From the NCBI RefSeq assembly GCF_018917525.1, contig NZ_JAHLOS010000020.1:1-64000 (forward strand): DNA of 64,000 bases, in the 5' to 3' direction. Below are positions 1 to 8,720 of this stretch, one piece after another; position 1 is the stretch's first letter; the number at the start of each line of letters is the position of its first letter. The stretch is from Enterococcus raffinosus. Lineage in GTDB: Bacteria; Bacillota; Bacilli; Lactobacillales; Enterococcaceae. The position numbers were made by a program, and so were the translations under genes. Under the pieces are notes generated by a model. That model had not been told where the DNA came from. It made no database searches and saw only the letters and a program-made list of their open reading frames with translations.

Positions 1-1
1 T

Positions 2-79
2 GGTGATGCGGTCGGGAAACCAACATCAGTTTATCAATTTTGGGAGGTCTTTTTAATACCACGCTGGAAGCTCTTTTGA
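2..79 (+). CDS. 3' end of an unidentified gene (partial)
   Basis: An open frame enters from the left edge and stops with TGA at 77-79, giving 25 residues ending PRWKLF. A stem-loop terminator begins immediately at the stop, which supports this as the true end of a rightward gene convergent with sagA. Too little is present to name the product; a chance open frame cannot be excluded. Confidence 0.3.
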   Translation, partial: GDAVGKPTSVYQFWEVFLIPRWKLF

Positions 80-106
80 ACCACCAGCACAGCAGGTGGT
101 TTTCAA
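74..106 (+). terminator. Terminator of the partial rightward gene
   Basis: AACCACC (79-85) pairs with GGTGGTT (95-101) around a 9-nt loop, with further pairing outward (TTTTG against CAAA). It lies directly after the stop codon at 79. The U-tract is short and interrupted, so termination may be modest. Confidence 0.5.
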
Positions 107-111
107 ACATA

Positions 112-142
112 CAAAAAAAACCGGTACGAAATTCGTACCGGT
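112..142 (-). terminator. Terminator of sagA
   Basis: A perfect 11-bp stem (120-130 with 132-142, core ACCGGTACGAA) is followed on the minus strand by an uninterrupted run of T residues. It lies 20 bp after the sagA stop codon. Confidence 0.85.
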
Positions 143-161
143 CACGATTAATTAAATTAGA

Positions 162-1607
162 TTACATACGAACCGCAAAGCTTGGTGCATAGTAACTTAC
201 AGAACTTACTGTAACAGTCTCACCTGGTTGTGGTGCGTGGATGTATTGTCCTCCACCCATTGCAATAGCAACATGATACGTTCCACCAGGGCTACCCCAG
301 AAGTATAAATCTCCTGCTTGTGCTTCGCCAACTGAGATACGAGTTCCAGCTGATTCTTGAGGTACTGTCCAGCCGCCGATTTCGCGTCCAGTAGCTTGAC
401 GGAACACGTATGAAGTAAAGCCAGAGCAGTCAAATCCTGCAGGTGTTTTTCCACCCCATACATACGGTGTACCAATATATTTCATAGCTTCTGCAACTAC
501 GCCTGATCCATTTCCAGATGGAGCTGGAGCCGGTGATGGTGTAGGAGTTGGCGCTGGTGTTGATGGCGTTTGGTTATTTGTTGATGATGAAGTCGAACCT
601 TGATTATTCGAACTTGTATTTTCTGTTCCAGATTCAGAAGGCGTTGTTGGTGTTGCTCCGCCGCCTTGGAAATTGTCTCCATTTGAAGATTCTGTTGCTG
701 AAGAATCCACTGTGCTTGATTGAGTTTGCTCAGTTGAAGAAGATTCTACAGTAGAACTAGAACTTTCAGTTGTAGTCGTGCTAGTTGTAGCTTCTTCTTG
801 CGCTTTACGATCTGCTTCTGCTTTAGCATCTGCATCAGCTTTTTCTTGTGCTTCCGCTTCTGCTTTCTTAGCAGCTTCTTGTGCTTCCGCAGCTTTACGA
901 GCTTCTTCTTGAACACGTTGTTGTTCTTTGATAGCTGCTTCTTGTTTTTCTTTCAAACTTGCTTTATCGCTTTCAGCTGTTGCTTGTTCAGCAGCTAACG
1001 TTGTGGTTTGGACATTTAAATCAGCTTGTTTAGCGATCAAATCACCTTTTTGACTTTCTAAAGTCGCTTGGTTAGCAGCAATTTGTTCTTGTTGCTTTTT
1101 ATTTTCAGCTTGTTTTTGTTCAACTTCTGCTTTATCCGCTTTTTGTTGTTCAACTAAATCATTATTCGCCTTAACGATTGTTGTCATTGCTTGAACACGG
1201 CTAACAGCATCAGTGAATGACTCAGCATTCAATACTACGTCAATAACATTAGCACCTGAAGATTGTTTAACTTGTGTATCACGTGCTTGTTCTTTAATTG
1301 CTTCTGAACGTTTTTCGATACGTTTGTCCAACGTTTCGATTTGTTTTTGCAATTCTTGAGATTTTTGTCTTAGAGATTCTTGTTCGTTTAATAGCCCTTG
1401 AGCCTTATCGTTAATTGAAGCAACTTCACCTTCTAATGCGCTTATTTGTGATTGCGCATCGGTTTGTTGACCTTGTAAACTTGAAATTTTTGCATCCTGA
1501 TCAGCAATCTTACTATCAAATTCATCGGCAGAAGCTGCGGCTGGAGCTGCTAATGCGCTTAATGTTACTGAACATACCATTAATGCTGATAACAAACTTT
1601 TTTTCAC
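162..1607 (-). CDS. sagA: SagA/P54-type secreted NlpC/P60 peptidoglycan hydrolase
   Basis: A 481-residue secreted cell-wall hydrolase. Residues 1-27 form a signal peptide ending AAASA. Residues about 30-265 are a long coiled coil rich in Gln, Lys, Glu and Ala, as in PcsB/SagA proteins. About 272-365 is a Ser/Thr-rich then Pro-rich linker. About 370-481 is an NlpC/P60 domain with Cys394 in DCSG, His445 and His457 as the expected catalytic triad. The family cleaves peptide stems of peptidoglycan during cell separation; in E. faecium the released muropeptides are immunologically active. An SD (CGGAGGA) precedes the start. The gene follows mreC-mreD but is separated by a terminator at 1774-1807, so it probably has its own promoter. 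Naming by family and context is firm. Confidence 0.93.
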   Translation of the reverse strand: MKKSLLSALMVCSVTLSALAAPAAASADEFDSKIADQDAKISSLQGQQTDAQSQISALEGEVASINDKAQGLLNEQESLRQKSQELQKQIETLDKRIEKRSEAIKEQARDTQVKQSSGANVIDVVLNAESFTDAVSRVQAMTTIVKANNDLVEQQKADKAEVEQKQAENKKQQEQIAANQATLESQKGDLIAKQADLNVQTTTLAAEQATAESDKASLKEKQEAAIKEQQRVQEEARKAAEAQEAAKKAEAEAQEKADADAKAEADRKAQEEATTSTTTTESSSSTVESSSTEQTQSSTVDSSATESSNGDNFQGGGATPTTPSESGTENTSSNNQGSTSSSTNNQTPSTPAPTPTPSPAPAPSGNGSGVVAEAMKYIGTPYVWGGKTPAGFDCSGFTSYVFRQATGREIGGWTVPQESAGTRISVGEAQAGDLYFWGSPGGTYHVAIAMGGGQYIHAPQPGETVTVSSVSYYAPSFAVRM

Positions 1608-1773
1608 TCTTATGTCCTCCGACTATTTCTTAAGTTTAATTTTAAAGTTTTGATTTTTATTAGACTTTTTTTCTAACACATTCATGAGTTTACCACAGCT
1701 GTATGTCATGCAGATAATAGCTTTGTTACAAAAACATTTCATTTCACTATTTTTTAGTTACAAATTCCGACTA

Positions 1774-1807
1774 CAAAAAAACAGAAGAAAAATTCTTCTG
1801 TTTTTTT
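1774..1807 (-). terminator. Terminator between mreD and sagA
   Basis: AACAGAAGAA (1780-1789) pairs with TTCTTCTGTT (1793-1802), with T-runs on both strands. It lies 29 bp beyond the mreD stop and ends the mreCD transcript before sagA. Confidence 0.85.
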
Positions 1808-1835
1808 ACGCTTATCAAAATAATTGGATTATTCC

Positions 1836-2366
1836 TTACATACCAAGCTCTTCCTCCGGTGGTCCAATCAAAAGTTTTTCTAATGGGAAGATTAAAATTA
1901 CAAACGTTAGAATATTAAAAAGCAACGTTGGACCTAAATATCGTGGAACAAAAAAGTCGCTGCTGACCCCTGTTAGACCGAAGACAGATTGCAGCAATAA
2001 ACTGATTAATTCAAAGAGCGTTACACTGATTACAACGGTAAAAAATAGCGTTAAAATATTCTGTTGAATAGTTTTTTTGAAAAAATAGAATACCATGACA
2101 AGTAACGGAAAAATCACGGCATAAATTCCGATAACACCAATATAATACAGATCGTACAATGTTCCCAAGACTAACGAGGTTCCTAACAGAAAACGTTCAT
2201 TAACAACACGCGAGACAATTAAAAGGACCAATAATGCTAAATGTGCGTTTGCAACATAGATATTGTCTGTCCAGGCTGCGATAACTCGTGTGACATGGGC
2301 ATCTATTAAAAATAAGAAAAATAATAAGAACGGAGTAATATATTTTAGAGTTGTTCTGCTAATCAT
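1836..2366 (-). CDS. mreD: Rod shape-determining protein MreD
   Basis: A 176-residue integral membrane protein with five or six hydrophobic segments and few polar loops, the usual size for MreD. It forms part of the elongation (peripheral peptidoglycan synthesis) machinery with MreC. Its start overlaps the mreC stop by 4 nt, indicating translational coupling. No mreB is present in the window, as in many ovoid cocci. Identity rests on hydropathy, length and the conserved mreC-mreD order, because MreD sequences diverge strongly. Confidence 0.88.
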   Translation of the reverse strand: MISRTTLKYITPFLLFFLFLIDAHVTRVIAAWTDNIYVANAHLALLVLLIVSRVVNERFLLGTSLVLGTLYDLYYIGVIGIYAVIFPLLVMVFYFFKKTIQQNILTLFFTVVISVTLFELISLLLQSVFGLTGVSSDFFVPRYLGPTLLFNILTFVILIFPLEKLLIGPPEEELGM

Positions 2367-3223
2367 TCTGTCGCTCCCGCCATTCTTTGAATAATCGTTA
2401 CGACCGAAATATCATACATTTGTGCATAGGGTTTGATGTAAACTTCGCGATTCAGCCCATAACTGTCCGGCTTAACTTTCACGACAGTACCAATGGCTAG
2501 ATCAGCTGGTGAGTTTCCTCCCAACCCAGAAGTCTGAACGACATCTCCTTCTTTGATATCTTGTTCACCTGTAATTTCTGACGCAATTAATTGTTGCGCC
2601 TTCACATCATATTTACTTAAAACTCCAAATGAATTTTCTTTCCCTGAACTTATTCTTACTGGAAAATGGTTGCTGCTTTTGTTATCGGAGGTTAACAGTT
2701 GAATTTTGGATGAATGGGCATTCACTTCCATTACTCGACCAATCAGACCCTTCTTAGACATGACCGCCATATTCCCTTCAACTCCGTCACTGCTACCTTT
2801 ATCAACGATTAGCATATCTTGCCATGTATCAGGAGAACGGGTGATAACATTAGCCGTAACTTTTTCATAGCTGGTTAATGTTTGATTCAACTCAAGTTCA
2901 TTTTTTAAACGTTCGATTTCTTGAGCTTGGTTCTTTGTCTGCTGCTTAACCTCATCGTATTGATCGACTTCGTTCTTTAGTTTTTGATTTTCGTCATACG
3001 TATTAATCAAATTGGAAACCGCTGTGACGCCACTACCAAGCCAACGTCCTGGTGCAGTAATAACTTTATCAACCACACTGATAGTATCATTAATGGTCGA
3101 CTGGACAATATTTGTATCACTATCCTTCGCACGATTTGCTGCAGTAATCGATACAGTTGCTACAATAATAATAACAACAATTAATATAATAATAATATTC
3201 TTATTCGGATTAAACTTTCTCAC
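2363..3223 (-). CDS. mreC: Rod shape-determining protein MreC
   Basis: A 286-residue MreC. It has a short cytoplasmic N-terminus, one membrane segment (about residues 9-29), a coiled coil (about 65-110, containing NQAQEIERLKNE) and the double beta-barrel periplasmic region with the typical VDKGSSDGV and SGLGGNSPADL stretches. It scaffolds peripheral peptidoglycan synthesis. I place the start at the GTG at 3221-3223, because AGAGGTG lies 5 nt upstream and the orphan paralogue at 51963-52793 has the same GTG/SD arrangement; the frame stays open to 3256 but without an SD. Followed by mreD with a 4-nt overlap. Confidence 0.93.
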   Translation of the reverse strand: MRKFNPNKNIIIILIVVIIIVATVSITAANRAKDSDTNIVQSTINDTISVVDKVITAPGRWLGSGVTAVSNLINTYDENQKLKNEVDQYDEVKQQTKNQAQEIERLKNELELNQTLTSYEKVTANVITRSPDTWQDMLIVDKGSSDGVEGNMAVMSKKGLIGRVMEVNAHSSKIQLLTSDNKSSNHFPVRISSGKENSFGVLSKYDVKAQQLIASEITGEQDIKEGDVVQTSGLGGNSPADLAIGTVVKVKPDSYGLNREVYIKPYAQMYDISVVTIIQRMAGATE

Positions 3224-3328
3224 GTAGGCACCTCTGAACGCTATAATATAGAACAAATTTTACCACTAACTGAAGGGATTAAAAAGCTTGGACGATTGAT
3301 TTTAGAGAATTTTAGTATCTCTCATAAA

Positions 3329-3372
3329 CAAAAAAAGAAGTAGTGAATTCGTTCAAAAAACGATTCAATACT
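3329..3372 (-). terminator. Terminator of the rsgA-rpe-thiN operon
   Basis: An imperfect stem (3339-3353 with 3359-3372, core GTAGTGAATtCG against CGATTCAATAC) is followed on the minus strand by TCTTTTTTTG. It starts just after the thiN stop codon and separates thiN from mreC. Confidence 0.75.
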
Positions 3373-3378
3373 CCTCAA

Positions 3379-4017
3379 CTAAATATCTTTACTTTGTATC
3401 ACAGCAATCAGACCAGTAGAAAAACTTACTTCAGCATTTCCTAACAAAAACTCATTACTAGCTAAACTGGTTGGTTGCATAAAATCAACAGCCGTAAGTT
3501 CATATTTTACATTCTTCAGAGTCAATTTTTTTACAGGGGTTAAGCAACAGAAAGCTAAATATTTCATACAAGGAACTTTCTCAATAGTGTGATTCCCTGG
3601 AGCAATGTACCTGACTGTATTTCCTTTATCCGCTATTGTAATCTGAGACAAGAAAGGTTTAAACCTTGGTTCTAACCCTAACCACAAATTTGCTAATAAA
3701 TGATCCAAACGTCCTCCTGTCGCACCAATTAAAGTTACATCTGCTTTGGGATAACGTTCAAAGGTGCGGACTAATGCCAATTGTGTATCGGTATCATCCT
3801 TTTCAGCAGGTGAAGTGTGCACTTCATTTACTTGATTAAATACTTCTTTTTTTTCAGTTTCATTCAACGAATCAAAATCACCAATCGCTAAATCAGGAAT
3901 AATTCCTCGACGCAAAAGGAATAGATTTCCTCGATCAATTCCAATGATTTTATCAAAATCATTGGAAAAAGCAGGCCAGTGATTAGGATCACCGCCTGCA
4001 ACAAGTAAAATTTTCAT
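3379..4017 (-). CDS. thiN: Thiamine diphosphokinase
   Basis: A 212-residue enzyme that makes thiamine diphosphate from thiamine and ATP. It shows the family motifs GGDPNHW near the N-terminus, IGIDRGNLFLL, AIGDFDSL (metal-binding Asp residues) and EKDDTDTQLAL with GATGGRLDH. Last gene of rsgA-rpe-thiN; its ATG overlaps the rpe stop region, consistent with coupling. A thiamine importer gene (thiT, 20025-20612) with a TPP riboswitch is elsewhere in the window, so uptake plus phosphorylation would form a salvage route. Confidence 0.93.
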   Translation of the reverse strand: MKILLVAGGDPNHWPAFSNDFDKIIGIDRGNLFLLRRGIIPDLAIGDFDSLNETEKKEVFNQVNEVHTSPAEKDDTDTQLALVRTFERYPKADVTLIGATGGRLDHLLANLWLGLEPRFKPFLSQITIADKGNTVRYIAPGNHTIEKVPCMKYLAFCCLTPVKKLTLKNVKYELTAVDFMQPTSLASNEFLLGNAEVSFSTGLIAVIQSKDI

Positions 4018-4667
4018 TAGTCGATGGCTGCCCGTAACGCATTAATTTTTTCTTGGGGATTTTCTGCGTCATAGATGTATGAGCCTGCCACAAAAACATC
4101 CGCACCGGCTTCTGCACATTTTCTTGCTGATTCTGGCTGAATGCCACCATCAACCTCTATTTCATAATGGTAGCCATGTTCTTTACGCAGCTGGTCTAAT
4201 TCTGCAATTTTTTCAACTTGGCTCTCGATAAATGACTGTCCGCCAAAACCTGGATTGACCGTCATCACTAAGATCTGATCAACATCGCCTAAAATGTATT
4301 TGATTGATTCAACTGGGGTTCCTGGGTTTAACACAACTCCTGGTTTTACACCTGCAGCCTTAATCATTTGAACTACGCGATGAATATGCGGTGTAGCCTC
4401 AGCATGAGCCATAATGATATCCGCTCCAGCTTTCGCAAAATCATTGATGTAATTTTCTGGATTAGCGATCATTAAATGAACATCTAACGGTAATTTTGTA
4501 ACTGGACGCAAAGCATTCACAACAACTTGTCCAAAAGAAATATTGGGTACAAAGTTTCCATCCATCACATCAATGTGAATATAATCAACACCTGCATCTT
4601 CTACCATCTTTACTTCTTCACCTAAGCGTGCAAAATCTGCACTTAAAATCGATGGGGCAATTTTCAT
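4017..4667 (-). CDS. rpe: Ribulose-phosphate 3-epimerase
   Basis: A 216-residue TIM-barrel enzyme interconverting ribulose 5-phosphate and xylulose 5-phosphate in the pentose phosphate pathway. Visible motifs are APSILSADFARLG at the start, HIDVMDGNFVPN, VHLMIANP, MTVNPGFGGQSF and EVDGGI, covering the catalytic Asp and metal-binding His/Asp residues. Length is normal. It has a GGAG SD, lies 44 bp after rsgA and overlaps thiN, as in other Firmicutes. Confidence 0.96.
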   Translation of the reverse strand: MKIAPSILSADFARLGEEVKMVEDAGVDYIHIDVMDGNFVPNISFGQVVVNALRPVTKLPLDVHLMIANPENYINDFAKAGADIIMAHAEATPHIHRVVQMIKAAGVKPGVVLNPGTPVESIKYILGDVDQILVMTVNPGFGGQSFIESQVEKIAELDQLRKEHGYHYEIEVDGGIQPESARKCAEAGADVFVAGSYIYDAENPQEKINALRAAID

Positions 4668-4711
4668 AGTCGTTTACTCCTTTTTTTAATTTATTTATTT
4701 TTCCTTAAAAA

Positions 4712-5593
4712 CTACTTATTTTTTTTGTAGATAGGTCGACGTTTTTCGATTTCTTGTAGAAACTGCAAATAATTATCGTAACGACTCTGGGCAATCGTTC
4801 CTTCTTCTAAACGATGCTTTACTTCACAGCCAGGTTCCTTCACGTGACGACACTCACGGAAACGGCAATTCGGTGCAGCTTCACGAAATTCTGGAAATTC
4901 TTTTGGAAGTTCATCAACTGTAATTTCTAAAAACTCAATCGAACTGAATCCGGGAGTATCAGCTACTAAACCATCAAATAACTCCAACAGCTCGACGTGA
5001 CGAGTAGTATGTCGGCCACGACCTAATGAATCAGATATTTCCCCAGTTTCTAAATTCAAGTCCGGAGAAACAATATTCAACAATGTTGACTTTCCAGCTC
5101 CTGATTGTCCCATAAAAACAGTTAATTTATCCGCAAATAGATTGGTCAACTTCTGCTTATCTTGTTCACCATCAATTACAGGATAACCAAGCGGCTCATA
5201 AACTGAACGGATTTCGTCCATCAACATTTCATCAGCGACTAAATCTGTCTTAGATAAATAGATGATCGGATGAATATACTTATTTTCCAAAGTTACTAGG
5301 AAACGATCCAATAGATTGTAAGAAAAATTAGGCTCCACTAAGCTGGTCACAATCACACCTTGATCAACGTTAGCGACTGGTGGACGAACCAAATCATTTT
5401 TCCGTGGTAGTAATTCAAGAATATAGCCTTCACTATTTTCTTCGCTGCTAAAAACAACTTCATCACCAACTAAGGGTGTCAATTTTCTTTTACGAAAGTT
5501 TCCCCGTGCACGAGTTTGGTAAATTTCACCTTCACTAGCAACATAATAAAAACCACTTAGGGCTTTACGAATCTGTCCTTCGATCCGTCTCAT
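4712..5593 (-). CDS. rsgA: Ribosome small subunit-dependent GTPase A
   Basis: A 293-residue circularly permuted GTPase acting in late 30S assembly. An OB-fold (about 1-70) is followed by the permuted G motifs: G4 SKTDL, G1 GQSGAGKSTLLN, G3 DTPGFS. A C-terminal zinc finger has Cys and His ligands (NCRFRECRHVKEPGCEVK). The ATG at 5591-5593 sits almost directly against its AAGGAG SD, so the exact start is uncertain. First gene of rsgA-rpe-thiN, with a probable promoter at 5736-5764. Confidence 0.94.
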   Translation of the reverse strand: MRRIEGQIRKALSGFYYVASEGEIYQTRARGNFRKRKLTPLVGDEVVFSSEENSEGYILELLPRKNDLVRPPVANVDQGVIVTSLVEPNFSYNLLDRFLVTLENKYIHPIIYLSKTDLVADEMLMDEIRSVYEPLGYPVIDGEQDKQKLTNLFADKLTVFMGQSGAGKSTLLNIVSPDLNLETGEISDSLGRGRHTTRHVELLELFDGLVADTPGFSSIEFLEITVDELPKEFPEFREAAPNCRFRECRHVKEPGCEVKHRLEEGTIAQSRYDNYLQFLQEIEKRRPIYKKNK

Positions 5594-5735
5594 CTCCTTT
5601 TTCTTTTGAAAAATTAATTCAATCTACAAGCTGAATACCATCTTAATACATGTCTGAGTCATTTTATCTAAAATTCATCACAGTATATCCTGCTTAAAAA
5701 TTGGAACAGGCATCCGTCAATTTCAGTTTTATTGT

Positions 5736-5764
5736 AGCATACTTTAAATCTAATTTCAGTACAA
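5736..5764 (-). promoter_or_regulatory. Predicted promoter of rsgA-rpe-thiN
   Basis: On the minus strand TTGTAC (5759-5764) and TATGCT (5736-5741) are separated by 17 bp, downstream of the ireK terminator and 140 bp upstream of rsgA. Found by eye; a long 5' leader would result, with no recognised RNA element in it. Confidence 0.4.
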
Positions 5765-5771
5765 ATAACCT

Positions 5772-5807
5772 AAAAACCTTTCCTAAAGAATTTAGGAAAG
5801 GTTTTTT
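5772..5807 (-). terminator. Terminator of the gmk...ireK operon
   Basis: AACCTTTCCTAAA (5775-5787) pairs with TTTAGGAAAGGTT (5791-5803), a perfect 13-bp stem with T-runs on both strands, starting right after the ireK stop codon. Confidence 0.85.
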
Positions 5808-7958
5808 CTATGGTACTGAGATTGTTTCTGCTTTTTGAACATTTTTAGTCATTACGGCTTCCCCATTTCGGCGAACTTCAATCGTGGCTGATCCACCCTG
5901 GGTTATAGTTGCAGTTACCGGCTCTGATACTGATAATCTGTTCTTATCTAATGTAAAATTCATCACTTCTGTCAAGCTTGTCTTTTTAGCATCCTTCAGT
6001 AAGACAGTAATTTTTTCTTGTTCATCACCTGAACCAGTAAATTTAGCAGATATCGTCACATCAAAGCTTGTTTCTTCATTTTCTGGTCCCTTTGAGACAT
6101 AGACTGTCACAGTACTACCAAGCTTTATAGAACCCGCTCCTGGATCTGTTCGAATAACTTTTCCCTTTTCAACATCATCTGAAAACTCTTGTTGCTCAGA
6201 ATATTTCAAGCCTAAATCAGAAATCGTACTTTCCGCTGTAGTTTTATCTTGACCAGATAAATCATTTAGAGTAGCGTATTCTGAGCCTGAGCTGACTTTT
6301 AAGGTGATAGTGTCTTTTGAAGTCAATCCTGTTCCACTGACAGGATCTTGACTGATGACCTCTCCAGCTTCAATTGTCTCACTATATTCATCTACCCGTT
6401 TGATTTGGTCTATTGTAATTCCTAATTGTAACAGGCTTTGTTCAGCATCGTCATAGGTCATTTGAGAATAATCGCCGATTTTGATTTTTTTAGGTCCATC
6501 TGAAACTTTGAAGGTAATCTCATCTTCCTTCGGATCAAGTTTGGTCCCGCTTTGAGGAGTTTGACTCAAAATTTGTCCTTGCGGAACTGTGTCGTCGTTG
6601 ACTTTTTCCGAAACAATATTTTTTTCTAAAAAACCAATGTCTACTAGCTCTTGCGTTGCAGCATCGATTGTCTGACCTTTATAGCTTTTTATCGTAACCT
6701 TCTTCGTACCTGAGCTGATAAATAATCGTACAGAACGACTCTTTTTGATCATAGTACCTGCTTCAGGATTTGTCTTAACAACGTGACCTTTTTTTATTGT
6801 ATCGCTTGGAACCTCTGACGTTTTACTGTCAACAGTCAACTTTGCGTTTTTTAACGCGGTTCGTGCTTCTGATTCAGTCATATTCTCAACTTGAGGAATC
6901 GATATTTCGGCAGAGCTAGTCAGTAGATAGCCAACGACTCCACCAATTCCCAACATCAGCAATAAGAAAATGATAATAAAGCGCTTCTTACCTTTTTTCT
7001 TTTTCGGCTTTTCTTCAGGTGTAGGCTGTTCTTCTTTAGGTTTTTCAGTCTGTATGTCTTCTGGCTGAATTGGCGTCAATACTTTTGTCTCATCCAGCAT
7101 CACTGTCGGTTGCCACGGCAATTCATTTGCCCGACCGGATGTTAACGCAGTTGAAAGATCCGCCGCCATTTCTTCGGCCGTTTTGTAACGATCTGCCGGC
7201 TCCTTCGCAGTTGCATGCATCACAATGTTCTCTAACGCTTGCGGCACTTCAGGATCAAAGCCTTTTACCGATGGCATTTCGTCTTGAAAATGCTTCAATG
7301 CGATTGTCACGGCTGACTCTCCATCAAAAGGCACGCTGCCAGTGATCATTTCATACAAAATAATCCCCAGAGCATAAATATCTGATTGTTTTGTCGCCAT
7401 GCTACCGCGGGCTTGCTCTGGTGAAAGGTAATGTACAGAACCTAACATAGAATTAGTCTGGGTTAGAGAGGTTTCAGATAAGGCGATCGCGATACCAAAA
7501 TCCGCGATTTTTACCACGCCTGCCTGATCCATCAAAATATTCTGCGGCTTCAAGTCACGATGGATGATTCCATGCGCATGAGCCAGGCTTACTGCAGATA
7601 GGATTTGTTCCATGATATCTACAATCTTGCCGTAAGGAATGTGTTGGTGCATTTGAATATAGCGTTTCAAATCCATCCCTTTCACATATTCCATAACCAA
7701 ATACTGCATACCGCTTTCTTCATCCACATCGTAAACACCAACAATATTGGGATGAACCATTTCGGTTGCTGCTAAAGCTTCCCGTTGAAAACGACGAATC
7801 GCAGTTTGATCATTTTGAAAATCGAAGCGTAATATTTTGATGGCAACATCACGATCCAAAATCAAATCGTGGGCCAAGAAGACGTTTGCCATACCACCGC
7901 TACCAATATTAGCGATGACTTTATAACGTCCATTGACCAATTTGCCTATTTCGATCAT
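5808..7958 (-). CDS. ireK: PASTA-domain Ser/Thr protein kinase (IreK/PrkC/StkP type)
   Basis: A 716-residue membrane kinase. The cytoplasmic kinase domain (about 1-275) has the GSGGMANV glycine loop (residues 19-26), Lys41, HRD at 133-135, DFG at 153-155 and activation-loop threonines around 166-168. A Lys-rich stretch precedes the membrane segment (about 326-347). Outside are four PASTA repeats (about 352-420, 421-491, 492-561, 562-629) and a distinct C-terminal domain of about 85 residues. PASTA kinases sense muropeptides or lipid II and control wall synthesis; in enterococci IreK drives intrinsic cephalosporin resistance. The start overlaps the stop of the cognate phosphatase gene by 4 nt. 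Confidence 0.95.
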   Translation of the reverse strand: MIEIGKLVNGRYKVIANIGSGGMANVFLAHDLILDRDVAIKILRFDFQNDQTAIRRFQREALAATEMVHPNIVGVYDVDEESGMQYLVMEYVKGMDLKRYIQMHQHIPYGKIVDIMEQILSAVSLAHAHGIIHRDLKPQNILMDQAGVVKIADFGIAIALSETSLTQTNSMLGSVHYLSPEQARGSMATKQSDIYALGIILYEMITGSVPFDGESAVTIALKHFQDEMPSVKGFDPEVPQALENIVMHATAKEPADRYKTAEEMAADLSTALTSGRANELPWQPTVMLDETKVLTPIQPEDIQTEKPKEEQPTPEEKPKKKKGKKRFIIIFLLLMLGIGGVVGYLLTSSAEISIPQVENMTESEARTALKNAKLTVDSKTSEVPSDTIKKGHVVKTNPEAGTMIKKSRSVRLFISSGTKKVTIKSYKGQTIDAATQELVDIGFLEKNIVSEKVNDDTVPQGQILSQTPQSGTKLDPKEDEITFKVSDGPKKIKIGDYSQMTYDDAEQSLLQLGITIDQIKRVDEYSETIEAGEVISQDPVSGTGLTSKDTITLKVSSGSEYATLNDLSGQDKTTAESTISDLGLKYSEQQEFSDDVEKGKVIRTDPGAGSIKLGSTVTVYVSKGPENEETSFDVTISAKFTGSGDEQEKITVLLKDAKKTSLTEVMNFTLDKNRLSVSEPVTATITQGGSATIEVRRNGEAVMTKNVQKAETISVP

Positions 7959-8698
7959 GGACGAGCCTCCCCTTCAAAATGGATCAGCAAGACGGTAATA
8001 TTGTCCGCACCACCAGCCTCATTGGCTGCATTAATCAATTGTTTCGCTTTAGCTTCCAATGTTTGATCACTTTCCACGATTGCTAAAATACCTTCTTCAC
8101 TTACCATGTTAGTCAGACCATCTGAACACAATAGTAAATAATCGTTCTGATGGCATTGATGTTCTGAAATATCTGTTTGGATTGTTCCAGCTATCCCCAC
8201 TGAACGCGTCAGTACATTTTTTTGCGGATGAATCGCAGCCATTTCCGCCGTAATTTCACCAGATTTCAATAACTCGTTCACCAATGAATGGTCATCCGTC
8301 AATTGTTTCAGCTGATTGTTTTGAATTAAGTACGCTCGACTGTCACCGACGTGAGCTAAAACAAATTTCTCATCCAGCAAGGCAGTACTAACGATCGTTG
8401 TTCCCATTCCTTGCATCTCTGGATGATCGATCCCTTCTTGATAGATTGCTTCATTGACATTTTGAATTTCAGTTGAAAACCATTGAATCGCTTCTTCTGG
8501 CTGATCAATAGTTGAGGTTGACCAAGCAGCACCTAAACCGTCAACCGCCATTTTGCTAGCAACATCGCCAGCTAAATGACCTCCCATGCCATCGGCTAAT
8601 ATCGCCAAATACATACCCGCTTGATTGGTAAATACATTTGCATAGTCTTGATTCATATTGCGCCGCTTGCCGATGTCTGATTGAAATTGAATCTCCAT
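7955..8698 (-). CDS. ireP: PP2C-type protein phosphatase (IreP/PrpC/Stp1 type)
   Basis: A 247-residue metal-dependent Ser/Thr phosphatase that reverses the action of the adjacent kinase. PP2C motifs are in order: DIGKRRNMNQD, LADGMGGHLAGD (metal-binding Asp), HVGDSRAYL, LLCSDGLTNMVSE and GGADNITVLL. The start at MEIQFQSD is chosen because GAGGTGG lies 8 nt upstream; the longer open frame (to 8740) overlaps rsmB and lacks an SD. It overlaps the kinase gene by 4 nt. Confidence 0.95.
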   Translation of the reverse strand: MEIQFQSDIGKRRNMNQDYANVFTNQAGMYLAILADGMGGHLAGDVASKMAVDGLGAAWSTSTIDQPEEAIQWFSTEIQNVNEAIYQEGIDHPEMQGMGTTIVSTALLDEKFVLAHVGDSRAYLIQNNQLKQLTDDHSLVNELLKSGEITAEMAAIHPQKNVLTRSVGIAGTIQTDISEHQCHQNDYLLLCSDGLTNMVSEEGILAIVESDQTLEAKAKQLINAANEAGGADNITVLLIHFEGEARP

Positions 8699-8720
8699 CT
8701 TTTTTGTCCACCTCATTTTT

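Noticed and set aside
1725-1762. Two TGTAAC hexamers upstream of sagA as a WalR box
   Set aside because: The half-sites are 32 bp apart, whereas WalR sites have directly repeated hexamers with a 5-bp gap. Not called.
2363-3256. A longer MreC starting at a TTG at 3256
   Set aside because: No SD is near it, and the residues before the GTG at 3223 do not look like MreC. The GTG has a good SD shared with the paralogue.
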